The notes beneath the pieces are model-generated. The model made no database searches. It was not told the DNA's origin and saw only the letters and a program-made list of their open reading frames with translations. The position numbers and the translations under genes were made by a program. A DNA stretch of 64,000 nucleotides. It comes from Acanthornis magna. Lineage: Eukaryota > Chordata > Aves > Passeriformes > Acanthizidae. This document shows, piece by piece, positions 1 through 53,510 of the stretch. The DNA lies in assembly GCA_036785705.1 (NCBI GenBank), contig JAWUZG010000016.1:744001-808000 (forward strand), written 5' to 3'. Position 1 is the stretch's first letter; every line of letters begins with the position of its first letter.

Positions 1-71
1 GGCCACATTGTTTTATTTTGGGCAACTCTACTGGCATTTCAGAGACAAAAGGAATATTTTAGATGACCAAC
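1..71 (-). other. CEP170B: Intron 18, partial
   Basis: This is the start of the last intron, beginning GTTGGTCATC at 71 on the minus strand. It runs off the window edge, and nothing else is seen. Confidence 0.8.
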
Positions 72-123
72 CTTCAAGCTGTTTTTGAACTCGCCTGAGC
101 TCCTTCAGGATAGAACTGATTTC
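72..123 (-). CDS. CEP170B: CEP170B exon 18 (last coding exon inside the window)
   Basis: Fifty-two bases encode residues 1537-1553, EISSILKELRRVQKQLE, and the first base of 1554. This is a short predicted helix or coiled-coil segment that is conserved in CEP170 and CEP170B. The acceptor is CTTTTGTTTCTAG. The donor GAAG|GTTGGT is rather weak. The human protein continues VINAIVDP, and that exon should lie left of position 1. Confidence 0.94.
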
Positions 124-8059
<7,936 letters not shown>

Positions 8060-8767
8060 CTACGGCAAGCAGGGTTTTTTGGGGTGCCTTGGCAGGGTGC
8101 TGAGGAACGTTCCGGCTGCATACAAAACAAATCCACTCCCTTCCTGAATCCAGCTTCAAAGTGGAGAATTGATATAAAGCAAATTCTAGTGACTACACGC
8201 TGCCAGAAAGTACTGGAGACAATCCATAAAGAAATCTTACATTATTGCTCCCCCGTCAGTCTACTTCTTTCTCTTGTTTGTTTGTTTTTTTTTAATACAA
8301 TACAGTTAATTTTTCTTCTTGGGACTTCTTTGTTTTCCATTAAAAAGTCCATATAGGGGAAAATCTTTTTTCTTTTTTTACTTAAAGAAAAAAACCTCAA
8401 CTTCTCTTTCCTTTTCCTTGTGGTCTGTAGACTGAAAATCACAATATGCCTGCATATTCTCCAGAAGAGCTGAGGGATTATGAGGGTAAGCAGGCATACC
8501 TTAAAGGGATCTGGTTTCCAGAAACCAAATCTTGAAACTTCAAGCCCCTTGACAGGTGTCCAGTTAACACTCAGTGTTGGCAGCACCTTGCTCTACCGGC
8601 TCTAGAGCTCATATGCAATTGCTAAGTCTCTGGATTGTTGGTAGCAGAGCTTTAAAAAAACTCTTCAGACCAGAAGTAGCTGCTGTGGCAAATTTAAGGG
8701 AAACTTCCAAGAGAAAAAATAATCTTACAGCTAGTCAGCTTCATCTGAAACACACTGTCTTCTTTTA

Positions 8768-8850
8768 ATGAAAAAAAACCAAAATCAAACCAACCAACCA
8801 AATAAAAGACCAAAACAAGACACCCCACCCAACAAAAAAACCAAACAACC
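8768..8850. repeat. A/C-rich low-complexity tract
   Basis: About 80 bases on the plus strand contain only A and C with a few G or T, including CCAACCAACCAAATAAAA and AACAAAAAAACCAAACAACC. It is a degenerate (CCAA/AAAC) simple repeat directly abutting the CR1 scrap. Confidence 0.75.
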
Positions 8851-8852
8851 TT

Positions 8853-8889
8853 ATCATGTAATATTCTGAGTTGGAAGGGACCCACAACG
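8853..8889 (-). mobile_element. CR1 LINE 3'-end scrap
   Basis: The stretch reads AATATTCTGAGTTGGAAGGG followed by ACCCACAA. This is the characteristic 3' terminus of avian CR1 elements in reverse complement, so the element lies on the minus strand. Only about 40 bases remain, with no coding part. Family recognition is from memory of the CR1 consensus. Confidence 0.75.
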
Positions 8890-9079
8890 AAAACAAGCAA
8901 TGTGGTAAAGCTGTCAGTTCTTTCCTTGGAAAGAAAATGCATAGTTGAACTAATAAAACATAGTTTGAGCTATCTGCCTAAGGTACCCCCTTCTCTGTGC
9001 TGGTTTGGACAGAGCTGTCACCAAACACTTCCATTATGTGATTCACTACTGTAAACGAGTGGCATTTTCCCTTTTAACT

Positions 9080-9420
9080 TTCTCTGACTCCTCTAAACCC
9101 CTCCCAGTTAATTCGGGAGCAGCACGGGAAATCAGAACTGCAATTACCAGGCAGACTCTGTGACAGAGTCCTGCTCCTTGCAGCGCCAGACGAGTCTGAC
9201 GCAACCCTTTATTTATAGCTGCTGCGAGCTGGGAATGCTGCTGGGAGGGAAGCCGGCATCTCGCACATACACACTTTGTTCAGCACAGGTAGAGCAGCCT
9301 GATTTGAAGGCTGACACACTTTCTAGCTGCTTGACAGCAACTTTCAGGCAAGAAAAGCCCTCTCGAGGGGAGCACGGCAGCAGCGAGGGCGATGTGGCCA
9401 AAATCAGACACAACACAGCT
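9080..9420. promoter_or_regulatory. Candidate intronic regulatory block (CpG-enriched, MEF2- and ATF-like sites)
   Basis: This part of intron 13 has many more CpG pairs than the surrounding intron, for example around 9181-9200 and 9245-9265. It includes GACGAGTCTGACGCAACCC, with a TGACGCAA element like C/EBP-ATF sites, and TTATTTATAG, whose complement CTATAAATAA fits the MEF2 consensus. The same A/T motif could act as a TATA box. The combination suggests an enhancer or minor promoter, but this is an inference from motifs only. Confidence 0.3.
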
Positions 9421-10151
9421 TCCTCAGGCAAAAGTATTTCAAGTACGGCGAGTACAATGGAAGACCAGTATTTCTGGAAAGTTGGCATAACATAGTTGCA
9501 TATTAGAGATGACAAACCTCAAATGCCACTGTTTAAAAAAAGAATCTATTTGCTTTATTACTGAGGTCCTCCAGGCAACCATCAGACCACCAGTACACAG
9601 AAAGTCCCGTATCCAGGGACATCAAGCTAAGCAACTACTCATTTATATACAAGGTCTAGACAGATTTGGGTTCAGTTGTGCCAAGCAAAGAAGTTTCTGC
9701 CCTGCAGCAATTTCTTACTGCTCCCTTACCAGCTCCAGGCAAAGCAGCTTCAATAGTTTACATATTCAGTCTTTGCTAGTCCATTTGACTTCCTCTGCAA
9801 AGAATTAGGAGAGTTCACACCAACCACGCCACGTACACATATTGACTTCCAGTAGAAAGCAGAGATATGCAGGTATAAACAGTTAGATTTCCCACAGCTT
9901 GAACAGGAAACAAACCATGAAACAATGCCCTGCACCTTGGCCTTTTCTAGAGAGAAGGTACAACCAGCACATCCAGGCTGTAAGGGTTCATGAACATCTT
10001 CCAAGTCAATGCTCAGATATAAAGGAGATGTGGGCACACAAACAACGGCAGAGAGCCTCTCCTTCTACCCCCACGCTTGGATTTGATTTGAACACCAGGG
10101 AGAAAACAACCCATTTTCAATACATGGGCTAACAGATAAAGCCCCACCTCA

Positions 10152-13638
<3,487 letters not shown>

Positions 13639-15414
13639 AGGATGATGAGGAGGAATACTTGACACTGCTTGAACGGGTCCTGCTGAAAGGCTGCTTGGCA
13701 GAGGCAGCAGCTGCCGTTTTCCTGGCTGCAGCTCTCACCTCCGAAACGCCTGTCTTCCGATAGGACTCGGCGCTGCGGCCTGAAAACCCTGTCCTCGATT
13801 GCGCCGTCTCCGAGTCACTGGGCACTGTAAATGAACCTGCCCGTTTCCTGGGCATGGCCAGGATGTCCAGCCGGGACAGTTTCTTTGTCTCCGTGGGCTG
13901 CTTGGTGCCCTGAGCAGTGGCGTCAGGGTTGGAGGCTGTTTTCTCAGCATCCACGCATTCATTGTCCGAAGCATCTCCCAGCCGGGCACGGCGTAGCTTT
14001 GAGGCCCTTGTGGGCCGCGGGGTGGATAAACTGTTGGACCGGGTGAGAACCTGCTGGATTTTCTGCACATTCGAGGTCGTTTTGCTCTGGTCCTCCTTGG
14101 TGGCCTGTGTGTAAGGTTTCCTCCTGGGAACTGGCCGGGTTACCGAGTGCTCGTGGTCAGACACAACCGCATCTGGGACTGGCAAGTAGGGCGAGCTTGA
14201 ACCTCTCTCGTCATCCGTGAAGTCAAGTGACCCTCGGGTCCCGGTGCTCCTCTTCATCTGGAAGCGTTTGGTGGCCTCTGCTCGGTTGGGTGCCTCCGGT
14301 GCTTGTGTTTTCCGCTTCTCCGTCAGCCTGTCCCGAGCACTGGGCTGCCCACACTGGTCCTGGATGGATGGTGTGGAGGAAGATTTCTCCTTCTGCAAGC
14401 TTGCGACTGCTTTGCGTTTTGGGGCGCTCGCTGGGACGTTTTTGCCACTCACCAAGCTGACTGTGCTGGCAGTGTCTACATCCGAGTCCCCTGACAAGGA
14501 GTCCTCCAGCTGACCAGCAGTTTCTGAGGGCTCCAGCTGTTGGCTTTGACCAAGCAATTTGGCTTCCAGTGCTGCCAAGGCAGTTTCAGTGTCCTTAAGG
14601 AGAAGATGAGTGTCCTGACTAAAGTCCATTCGAGTTGACCGAACAGCCTCTAAATCTTTAAGCAGAGGGTGACTTGAAATATGTGGGAGTTTATTTTGAG
14701 GAACACCACTGCTTGATTTATCTTTGGTAAAACTTTCCTGTCTAACAAAAGATGCCGTTTCCTTTCCTGACATGTTTTCTTGATCTTGAGGAAGACTCTG
14801 ATGAAGGGAAATAACAACTTTTCCAGCTGCATTTACATAAGCACTAACATCTTTGACTGGTGGCTTTCCAGAAACTGGTGTGCCAGCACACTTGAAGGAA
14901 AACTCTGGATCCTTGATGTCCTTGTCTGCTCGAGCGTGGGACACACTCAGAGAGAGCTTGGAGGGAACACCCGCGTCATTGCTGTCATCACCAATGTAGA
15001 ACGAAGTAGAAATTGGCTCACTCACAGCTCTCACGTGGGAGATCCGGGAGGCTCCTGGCTGCCGGCTCTCTGATCTATTGTCTTCCCCCATCTGCTCTAG
15101 CATTTTGCTGCTCTCTTTGTATTTCTTGCCTTTTTCTGTGCTGAAGCCATCGTCAGATCTACTGGCATCGCTGAGGCTATCCGGATCCAAGTCTTCTTGG
15201 ATGAAGAGGCGGCTGCTGGGATCACCATAGGCTTCCACACAGGGGTCCTTCACGATGGTTCTCTTGGTAACCTCAGAATAGGACTCCTGGCACACCAGGA
15301 CTGTGGGAGTGGGGCTGTCTGATTTATCACTTGGTGGGAGTTGGGGAAGAAGGCGCCTTGTTCTCGAGGGCACAGAGTTTTCTGGTTCCCCAGGCTTTGG
15401 GGGTAACCCGCTTT
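13639..15414 (-). CDS. CEP170B: CEP170B exon 12: large central exon
   Basis: At 1776 bases this is the largest coding exon, encoding residues 699-1290 and the first base of 1291. It opens ESGLPPKPGEPENSVPSRTR followed by RLLPQLPPSDKSDSP. It includes DLDPDSLSDASRSDDG, FVRQESFTKDK, HISSHPLLKDLEAVRS, LLKDTETALAALEAKLLG, SGDSDVDTASTVSLVSG, RSNSLSTPRPTRASKLRRAR and LSRLDILAMPRKRAGSF. It is rich in Ser, Arg and Lys, consistent with a disordered, phosphorylatable microtubule-binding segment. The acceptor is ACTTAACTCCCTTCAG and the donor is CCT|GTAAGT; both phase 1. Confidence 0.96.
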
Positions 15415-16856
15415 CTGAAGGGAGTTAAGTGGACAAGAATCAACTACTGTACAACTGTGCCACTTACTTATTTGTTTAGGCAGAGCTTGATCCTGCAAAG
15501 TGCAAGTTCACAAAAGCACTCACAAGATGTGATTAGAACTAAGGTTTTATGTAATATGATCATCAGCAGGGCCTAGCTGGTCCCTGCTCATTTGGGTTTA
15601 TCAATACAGACATTACACTTAATTCCTTTGCTGAATCACACTGCTCAACACCTTCCCTTTTCCAGCTGCTATGTCAGATCCATTCTCCCATAATATACCT
15701 CTCAGGACAAGCACTATAGAGGATAATGACATTGCTGGCATCTACCATCAATCAGGCCCCAGGAATGAGATGAAAAGCCATCAGACATCAGTGATGCAGT
15801 GTTTTAAGTGCCATTCTAAACAACATTGCCCATTTGACTAAATAGGTGGTGTTTTTCACAGTACAAGTTCTCCTACACTCATATCCCACAGCAAAAACCC
15901 ATGAGAAAGACCCAGTAATAATCAAGAGGCTCTGAATTAGAGCTCACTGCCCCAGCATGTGTGGGCTTATCAGCAGGGACACACTCCATAAAAAAGAGTG
16001 CTCCTATTTCTCCCATGCTGCTGGCCAGAACTCCGTATCTGATAGCACCTTTAAATACCAGGATAACTGGTTATTTGGCTATGGTAATATTACAAGCATT
16101 CCAGGAGTCAGGTATCCTACATGGTGTAAAAACAGTGGCAATGATCTCTGAAACAAGGTTTCTTCTTGTCTTTATGCGATCTATCTGTAGCTGCTGATGG
16201 CAAGAAGGTATGACAAACAATTCCAACCAAAATGAGTTGAAAACATTTACAAAAGCCAACGAAGTGCTCTTCTTCATTTCTCACACACAAAGAGGACACA
16301 GAATCTTGTAAGCTGTCTTCTGAGTTATGGTGAGAGTCTGATGTCCTCCAACTTCCCTTCTCCCCTCCATATCTAGTTTTCTATGCTGATCTCCACCCTT
16401 TAAACCTGCCACTCAACACCAAACACCAGAACAACCTAAATTCTCAGCATAACCAGACACAGGAGAAACACATACAAAAAACATACAAGTCAGCAACTAA
16501 CTCCAAGGCAACGTGCAAAGGATTTTTATCTGGCATCATAAGGCAGTCTAAAGAATACAATTCAGGGCTAGTTAACACCCAAAGCCCTTACAATCTTTCT
16601 CCTACCCAGGTGCCCTTTAGTCATGTCAAACTTAACATTTAAGAACCTCTTGGATGACTCTGAAATGCAAACCAGGGGCTCTCTCCATCTTGAATCCACT
16701 GGGAACAACTCACACTGTGCTTCCCATCTCCAACTACAGTAGCTAAAACAAAAAATAAGCTACAGCCAGATGCAAAGATGCCCTTACTTGCTTCTTTTTC
16801 TGTCATCCTGGCTCAGATTCAGCTACCCTCAAACAGCAATGTGGAATGAGACTTAC
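15415..16856 (-). other. CEP170B: Intron 11
   Basis: The 1.4-kb intron is bounded by GTAAGT and CTCCCTTCAG. No repeat, RNA gene or exon is recognised. Confidence 0.8.
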
Positions 16857-16965
16857 CTGCACTTCCATCACCCTGCCCAGAGACAGATCCAGAGTCAGAG
16901 TAACTGTCCGCAAGGCTCGCCCACCTCGACACCCACTTCTGACTCCCTTGAGATGCTGCAGACAT
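16857..16965 (-). CDS. CEP170B: CEP170B exon 11: QKWVSRWASLADSYSD
   Basis: The exon of 109 bases encodes residues 663-698 and the first base of 699: MSAASQGSQKWVSRWASLAD and SYSDSGSVSGQGDGSA. The KWVSRWASLADSYSD stretch is conserved in the family. The upstream acceptor CCACCTTGTTGTAG|ATG is chosen because it alone keeps the phase; a second AG lies 10 bases downstream (GTCTGCAG). The donor is GCAG|GTAAGT. Confidence 0.9.
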
Positions 16966-17159
16966 CTACAACAAGGTGGGGAAGATGAGGTCAGGAAGAG
17001 GGTTTGTAAAGTAAATCCTCACCACAAAATCTCTACTCTCACACAGACGTCACTCAGTCTGCTCAAAATGGAAATCAAACTACACACGACATTTACATCC
17101 AGACAGAAAACCCATGTACACCTCCACCATCCCAGCAAATCCACCTGGACTGCCCGTAC
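16966..17159 (-). other. CEP170B: Intron 10 (short)
   Basis: The 194-base intron, the shortest in the window, is bounded by GTACGG and GTTGTAG. It has a pyrimidine-rich tract on the minus strand before the acceptor. Nothing else is seen. Confidence 0.85.
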
Positions 17160-17345
17160 CTGTGCTTCAGCCTGAGACCCACTCACAGCTTTTGAGGAAA
17201 ATGCCTGGAGCAAGGGTGACTTCTGACTAGTGCCATTTTCACTGATTGGATGCTGAGAACCAGAGTCGTCTTTTTCGCCTTTAATTATTGGTCTAAATGC
17301 TGAAGAGATCCTGGAAAATTCAGGTGACTCAAGCACACCAAAAAC
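17160..17345 (-). CDS. CEP170B: CEP170B exon 10
   Basis: The exon of 186 bases encodes residues 601-662, beginning [19 protein letters not shown] (human [20 protein letters not shown]) and ending SGSQAEAQ. Both boundaries are phase 0, so the exon is symmetric and could be skipped without a frameshift. The acceptor is CATCTTTTCAG and the donor is CAG|GTACGG. Confidence 0.94.
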
Positions 17346-19351
17346 CTGAAAAGATGTTTGCATGGGAATATTAAATGCAAGAAAACAGAAAATCATTAGC
17401 CAAAAATCCAATTCCATGAAACATTAGTCACACACAAACTATTATTGTAAGGGGCCAGAAACACTTGCCAGTGCTTCCATGCAAACTATGTAAATAATTT
17501 TTTTCTGTACTCCACAGTAGCAGCTTTAAATATACTTATTCATAGAATTCCACTCACACCCACCTTTCCTCTCTCCCTCATTATTTAGGGGTGTTGCCTT
17601 TAACAGCAGTAACTTTCACTGAAAAGGAGTCCCTTTTCAGCCCAGAAAAATTTAGGATGAGTGTCAGGAAAGCTATTTACCAGCTCATTCATGAAGAATT
17701 CGAAAGAGAAAATGGTAAAGCTCCATCCCCAGTGCCTTTCACAGACTGTAGCAGTGAGTGGGCTGAGCAAAGCAGCCTTGCAGTGCCACAAGGAACTGGG
17801 AAAGGATGCACCTCTGAGATGGGTGAGTGAGCTCATTGGACAGATTCCCCCTGAAGATAAGCAGGTCTTCCTATGGGGGGTGACCAAGACTCATGCCTGA
17901 GAAGGGCTTGTTCCTCTCACTTGACTGCAAGAACTTCAGAAGAAGATACCACCACAGAAGGTGCCTTAGCTGCACAGAGACAGGCAAAAAGATCTCCACT
18001 CTCACTTCTGTAAAAAAAATGTGCATGCAATGGTGGAGGAATAAAGAGCAGAGACACCTCAAAACCTAAGCAAGTACAGAATTAATTTTCTTTCTTTCTG
18101 GACAGAAATACTGAGGCTCAGTGATCAGCTCTTTCACTAGTGGCAGCTCTGCACTGCATCAAGTCTATGGCACAGTCAGGACCAGAAGCTGGCCCGTTTG
18201 CCTGCCCAAGTCACATGGCTGCCAAGACTACTCCCCAGCAACATATGTAGTTTTGTGGCATCTTCCCTCATATTTCCCCACCAGAACAACTCAGCATCTA
18301 ATGTCAGGACAAGGACCTTGCTGGAGTCTAAATACCATGCCCTGAAAGCTTCTGATCATATTTCAAGCATGATGTAAGGAACAACTGTAATAAAAAACAA
18401 AAGAGAAAAGCTAGAGCCAGGTTCACAAACACTACATACAAAGCTCTAAAGCCAGGTTCAATTAAGGCTTCCTTTAAACCCTGCCATCCTACTGACTACA
18501 TTTCACTAAATCTTCATAACAGCTTGCCAGTTTTATTTTCATAATAGACCACAGATGAGAGTTAAACCTGAAAATCAGCCAAACTTTGGTTTGCCCTGAG
18601 GTTGCTTAGTTGGGTGGGTTCTCTTTAAGCCTCCCTCAACTCTGGAGTTTTGTTTTTAGGCTATCATTCACTCTGCAAAATCCAAACAAGTACAGATCCA
18701 TATGGGATTGCCTCTGCCCTAGATCACACCCTTTGCTATCTCAGCCAGCTGCTGCTTGCCCTGACAGCAAGCACTGCCTTTCTAATCAGGCACAGCCAAA
18801 TACAGAAACATCTGCCACTAAGGCTTGTAAGCACCAGCCCTTGGCATTTCCTGTGGCCTACCACGGGATGATGCATCAGTGATGGGCTGCAGCTCCCATC
18901 TTCATAACAGCAGGCAGGAGGTGATGCAATGCCAAGGCAGAGGCTTGGGAGCAGTCCTAGAGAGCTGAGCTGCTCCCAGCCACAGCTGTCAGCAGGATCA
19001 GCCTGATCTTTATTCAGGTGTTGCCCTTCCTCTAAACAGATGGTAAACCCACTCTTTCACTTTTGCATCCAAATTCCAGTTTTAAAGCACGGCAGCTCTT
19101 TGCCTTGGGCATATCTCACCTTCTTTTACTCTGTGGTTTTTTGTTTGTTTGTAATTCTGTCGTTTTGATGGGATTTTTTAAAGACCAGCCTCACAGTTTG
19201 TTGGGGCCTATCCTTAACACAGGTCAGGCAGGATGATTTTCCACCCCTCACCGTAACGCCCTGCTGCACCCAATTGCATCCCTTCATGGCAAAAGTTAAT
19301 TTAGGCCCTCCAAGCCTTCAGCCCTCAGCTCACTGGCCAAGCAGCATTTAC
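17346..19351 (-). other. CEP170B: Intron 9
   Basis: The 2.0-kb intron is bounded by GTAAAT and TTTTCAG. It is unique sequence without recognisable elements. Confidence 0.8.
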
Positions 19352-20100
19352 CTGATCTATCATTTTTCGCGCTTCCTCCACCTCTTTGTCCTGCGACTCC
19401 GTCTCAATGGTGTATGTGCCTGTCTCACTTACACTGTCTTCCTCATCATTCCTCCTGCCCTGGGTAGACTTCACCTCCGGAGGTGGAGCAGAGGCAGGCT
19501 CTGGTTCCGAGGATATAACCACGCACGGAGCCACCGGCATGGGCAGAGGGGCTGGCTTCTCAGTGCTTGGCTTCCCAGACTGAGCAGTCTCACGCAGGTA
19601 CTCAGCCATAAAATCCTGAGCCATTTTAGACTTCCTCCCAACGCTCCCGTAACTTTTGGCTCTGGGAGCAGAGAAGGATGAAGAATTGATCCGATCCTCC
19701 GTCTTCTCCCTCTTGAAGGAGCTCGTTCTTTGGGTCCCACAGGAGTTGTTGGTGGGTTTGCCTGCCTGGGCTGTGAGGTGGGACGGCGGCACTGAATTTC
19801 CCGGCTTCTCCGCCGGCAACACATTCTTGCGCTTTTCAACCTTGTTCTTCAGCCCCGGATCCGTATCGCTCTGGGATGAGTGAGCGCTGTGCGTGAAGGA
19901 CTGGGACCGTTTCTTCCGCGGCGTGTCCTCGAAGAACTCGATGACGAAGGCCTGCTTGTTGTGCAGCATCTCGTGGGGGTCACGCCTCATCTGGCGCTGC
20001 AGCCTCGTCTGCTCTGTCGGACGTTCGCCGCCTGGCGTCGCCTCCTTCTCTGCCTTGGGGTCTTCGGTGTCACTCTGCGTCCCGTCCTCGTGCCTATTGC
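19352..20100 (-). CDS. CEP170B: CEP170B exon 9
   Basis: The exon of 749 bases encodes residues 351-600. It opens GNRHEDGTQSDTEDPK (human GHKHEDGTQSDSEDP), then has RDPHEMLHNKQAFVIEFFED, TPRKKRSQSFTHS, a basic Ser-rich stretch, MAQDFMAEYLRE and GTYTIETESQDKEVEEARK. It ends MIDQ, directly before the VFGV of exon 10. The region is markedly GC-rich compared with its flanking introns. The acceptor is TTCTTTCCAG and the donor is CAG|GTAAAT. Confidence 0.95.
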
Positions 20101-32777
<12,677 letters not shown>

Positions 32778-32916
32778 CTGTAATTGCTTTCCTCTCTCCT
32801 TTCTCCAGCTTTGCTTGTGGGGACTCTGTGTAGACACCGTGCTCCATGGGCTGCTCCGCCCTCTTCATGGCCGTGCCTTTGTAATTCATCTGGAGTTGGC
32901 TGGTGTATTTCTCATG
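32778..32916 (-). CDS. CEP170B: CEP170B exon 6
   Basis: The exon of 139 bases encodes residues 112-157 and the first base of codon 158. It opens HEKYTSQLQMNYKG, the conserved stretch after the FHA domain, then continues with a variable charged linker ending ERKAIT. The acceptor is GTGTCTCTGCAG and the donor is ACAG|GTACCT; phase 0 to phase 1. Confidence 0.94.
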
Positions 32917-34129
32917 CTGCAGAGACACAAGCAGCAGTGAACCCCTCTTCCCCACCAACAGACCACCCAAGGGCTGTACTGCAGCTGTGACCTTCAACAA
33001 AATGCATGCACACCTCAGTAGAAGCTACAGAACAGCAGAAATACCCCATTTGGAAGACATTACGTGACAATTCTAGTACATGAGAAGGTCACTGTGACTT
33101 AGCTCTGCAACATACCTAATTAGAAAATCCTTTAAAGAATAAACTGAGAAGAATCAGAACTCAGGCCATTTTCCATTCAGGATTCAAATCCTGAAATCCC
33201 CGTTGTTCTCAAAGGAACATTATATATTATTTCAGGGCGCTCATCTGCATTATCTCAGTTTTTCAGCAAAGGCAATTAGAATATATTTTAATTATTTTTT
33301 CTGAACCCTCTCTCCAGCTAGGAAAGTGATTCTACCTTAAAACAGGTTCCATATTACACAGTAAATGAGCCATTTAGAAATTGGTTTATTACAAGTAAAT
33401 TAATAAAAGGGTGAAGCCCTCTGCAATTCCTAAACATGGAATCAGGGCTAAGAAGGCAGTGTCTGCTAGCCAAGAGCTGATGCATGGCACTAATAGCCCA
33501 GTCCTACAGCTGAACGTGACAGCTCTCTTGCCTAGCGAGGGGGTGCTTTTCTGCCTTAGATAAAAGGATGCTTGAATATTTCTCACCTGCTACTGAACAC
33601 TGTTTAAAAAACACCTCGCTTGTAGAGGACTGACTGCTCAGTAAGTAAAAATTGGGAGCTTGAAGGCAAAAAAGTGATGGTACATATGAAAAAATTAAGC
33701 AAACTTCAGCCTGATGGAGGAGGTTTGGTGGAGGTGGCCTAAGTGACCATGCCCAGAAAAACATGTCTGTGCTCCACTTCTGGGAGGAAGTAAGTTCTGC
33801 TGTGTTTCACCCACAAGTTCATGTGCTTGTTGTTCTTTAATATGTTACAGCTTTAAGTAACCTTTTTTTTTCTTGGCAGTCATGAAACATAAATAACTTG
33901 ATCAGCATGTTAGCACAGGGATAGGAGAGATCAGAGTTGAGATAACTGGGAAATGTATCTCTCCTCAAAGGAGGGTTTTATTAAGTCTAAATCCAAGAAG
34001 AGCCTCACATTTTGAAACATTTCACTGCCATCAAGAGTATTTTAATATTTCAGCTCTGTTTGACCATCACTGGAGTACTTTATTTTTTTTTATTTTTTTT
34101 TTAAATTTCATTTTCCCAGTCACTCTTAC
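32917..34129 (-). other. CEP170B: Intron 5
   Basis: The 1.2-kb intron is bounded by GTAAGA and TCTCTGCAG. A T-rich run lies just beyond the exon 5 donor (34082-34103). No other feature is seen. Confidence 0.85.
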
Positions 34130-34188
34130 CTTTAATGCTTCTTCTGGGACTTTGTGTTGAATTTGTTCCAGGACATACATGTTCGAAT
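34130..34188 (-). CDS. CEP170B: CEP170B exon 5
   Basis: Fifty-nine bases complete Asp92 and encode residues 93-111, SNMYVLEQIQHKVPEEALK. The exon follows the U12 AC acceptor and ends in a standard AAG|GTAAGA donor, phase 0. It is the strand and linker immediately after the FHA fold; VPEEALKHEKYTSQLQ, continuing into exon 6, is a hallmark of the CEP170 family. Confidence 0.95.
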
Positions 34189-52043
<17,855 letters not shown>

Positions 52044-53302
52044 CTAAACACAAAAAACCCATAAGACACAGTGAGCTATTAATGAAGTGGTCAAGTACAC
52101 CAGTGAGTAGCCACAGTTCCCAAATTTCCCTCTACTGTGGGACCCAATGCTGCCTCATGCACTTGTGTTCGTATCTTAAATTTCTGGTGACAACAAGCAG
52201 TTGTGAAGCGTCTGCCAGGACCTGCTGCCCATGTGGCATGTGTAGGAGCTCTGCAGCCCTGGAAATATTCCCATGGCAAAGTAAGACCATGGGTCTAAAG
52301 AAAGGATTATTTAAAATACTGAAGCATACAGCTGAATCCAATCAATGAAATGATGAAATATGGTGGGAAAAGAAAAAGAGAAAACAACAAACATCTCTTT
52401 TACAGAACACTTCCTCATCGCTACCACTGTTCTACACAGCTTGAGCTTCCCCCACCATCAAAGATGTGGACCAGCGCATCAGTGAGGTGACATAACGTGG
52501 CTCCTCCAACCTTTCACAGCGCATTCCCAGGAGCGCTTACACCAGTGCTGGGAGGGAGGAGACCTGCCTCCTTATTGCTCATCCCATTTCCACACTGATG
52601 TAAGTTGGGAGCCCACAAATCCTTCCTTCCTTCCTCCCCCGCTGGATGGCTGGTCCAAACACCAAACCGCTCTGCTACCCCAGGACAGGAAACACAGGCT
52701 GCGATTCCCACCGGGGGTTTCGGTGCTCGGCAGGCGGAGGGGCGGCAGCTGTGACCTGCGTGCGGCACTCACCGGGCGCTCTCCCGGCCACACCTGTTTG
52801 TTGTCGCTGCTACAGCCCGGCTGCGGGCAGCCTGCTCCTGCGGCCTCGCCGCCTGCCTCTCCCACAACATCCCATTTTCCGCTCCCTGGCTGAAGGAAGG
52901 AAGGATTCGGTGGCACACGGCAGGCTCTCGCCTTCCCCTCACCCACCTCCCGAGCTCGCAGCTGCATTCCTAAGCGCACCGGGGGAAGGAGATCTCCATT
53001 TTCCCCGGGCTGCGCGGCGCTCCCGGCCCCACCGCCGCCTCACGGCCCCAGCGGCCCCGGGGCGCGCAGGTGGGGATGGGCGAGCTCCGCGGGGGGACGG
53101 GGACAGCCCGCACGCCCCCACCGCCTCTCTGCGCTCCGGGAGCCGCCGCTCCGGGCTGCCGCGCCCGTGTCACGACACGCGAGCGGCCCCGACACACCGC
53201 GGCCCCGACAAAGCGCCCGGGGAGGGGAGCCGGGAGCCGCCGGCACAGCCCTTTGTGTGGCGGCCCCGCAGCCCCCCGGCCCCCGCCCGCCGCCCGCCCT
53301 AC
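52044..53302 (-). other. CEP170B: Intron 1 and first-exon region (boundaries uncertain)
   Basis: The exon 2 acceptor at 52043 implies at least one upstream non-coding exon. Three plausible donors lie in the CpG island: GCAG|GTAGGG at 53303, AG|GTGGGT at 52947 and CCG|GTGAGT at 52773. The sequence alone does not decide between them, and alternative first exons are possible. The part from 52044 to about 52650 holds nothing recognisable. Confidence 0.5.
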
Positions 53303-53500
53303 CTGCAGCGGCCCTCGGCGCGGTGGCAGCCGGGCGCCGCGCCCCGCCAGCCGGCTCTGCCTGCCCCGCGGGCCGCTCCCGGCGCCCGCCCCGCTCCGCC
53401 CCCGCGCCGCAGGTTCCCGACGTCAGGAGGCGGCTCCAGCCCTGCCGGGCCCGGCCGGGGGAGGCGGCGGTGCCGCGGCTGGGCCCACACCCGGTTCGCC
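53303..53500 (-). other. CEP170B: Candidate non-coding exon 1 of CEP170B
   Basis: The minus strand reads CGCTGCAG|GTAGGGCGGG, a fair splice donor within the densest part of the CpG island. The transcription start is not visible and there is no TATA box, so the upper limit is a guess. Its role as exon 1 is inferred from the need for a spliced 5' UTR exon. Confidence 0.35.
53419..53425 (-). promoter_or_regulatory. CRE-like CREB/ATF site
   Basis: On the minus strand it reads TGACGTCG, seven of eight bases of the palindromic CRE TGACGTCA. It sits in the CpG island near the presumed start region. Methylation-free CpG islands often carry such sites; binding is not shown. Confidence 0.4.
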
Positions 53501-53510
53501 GGCGCTCGCG

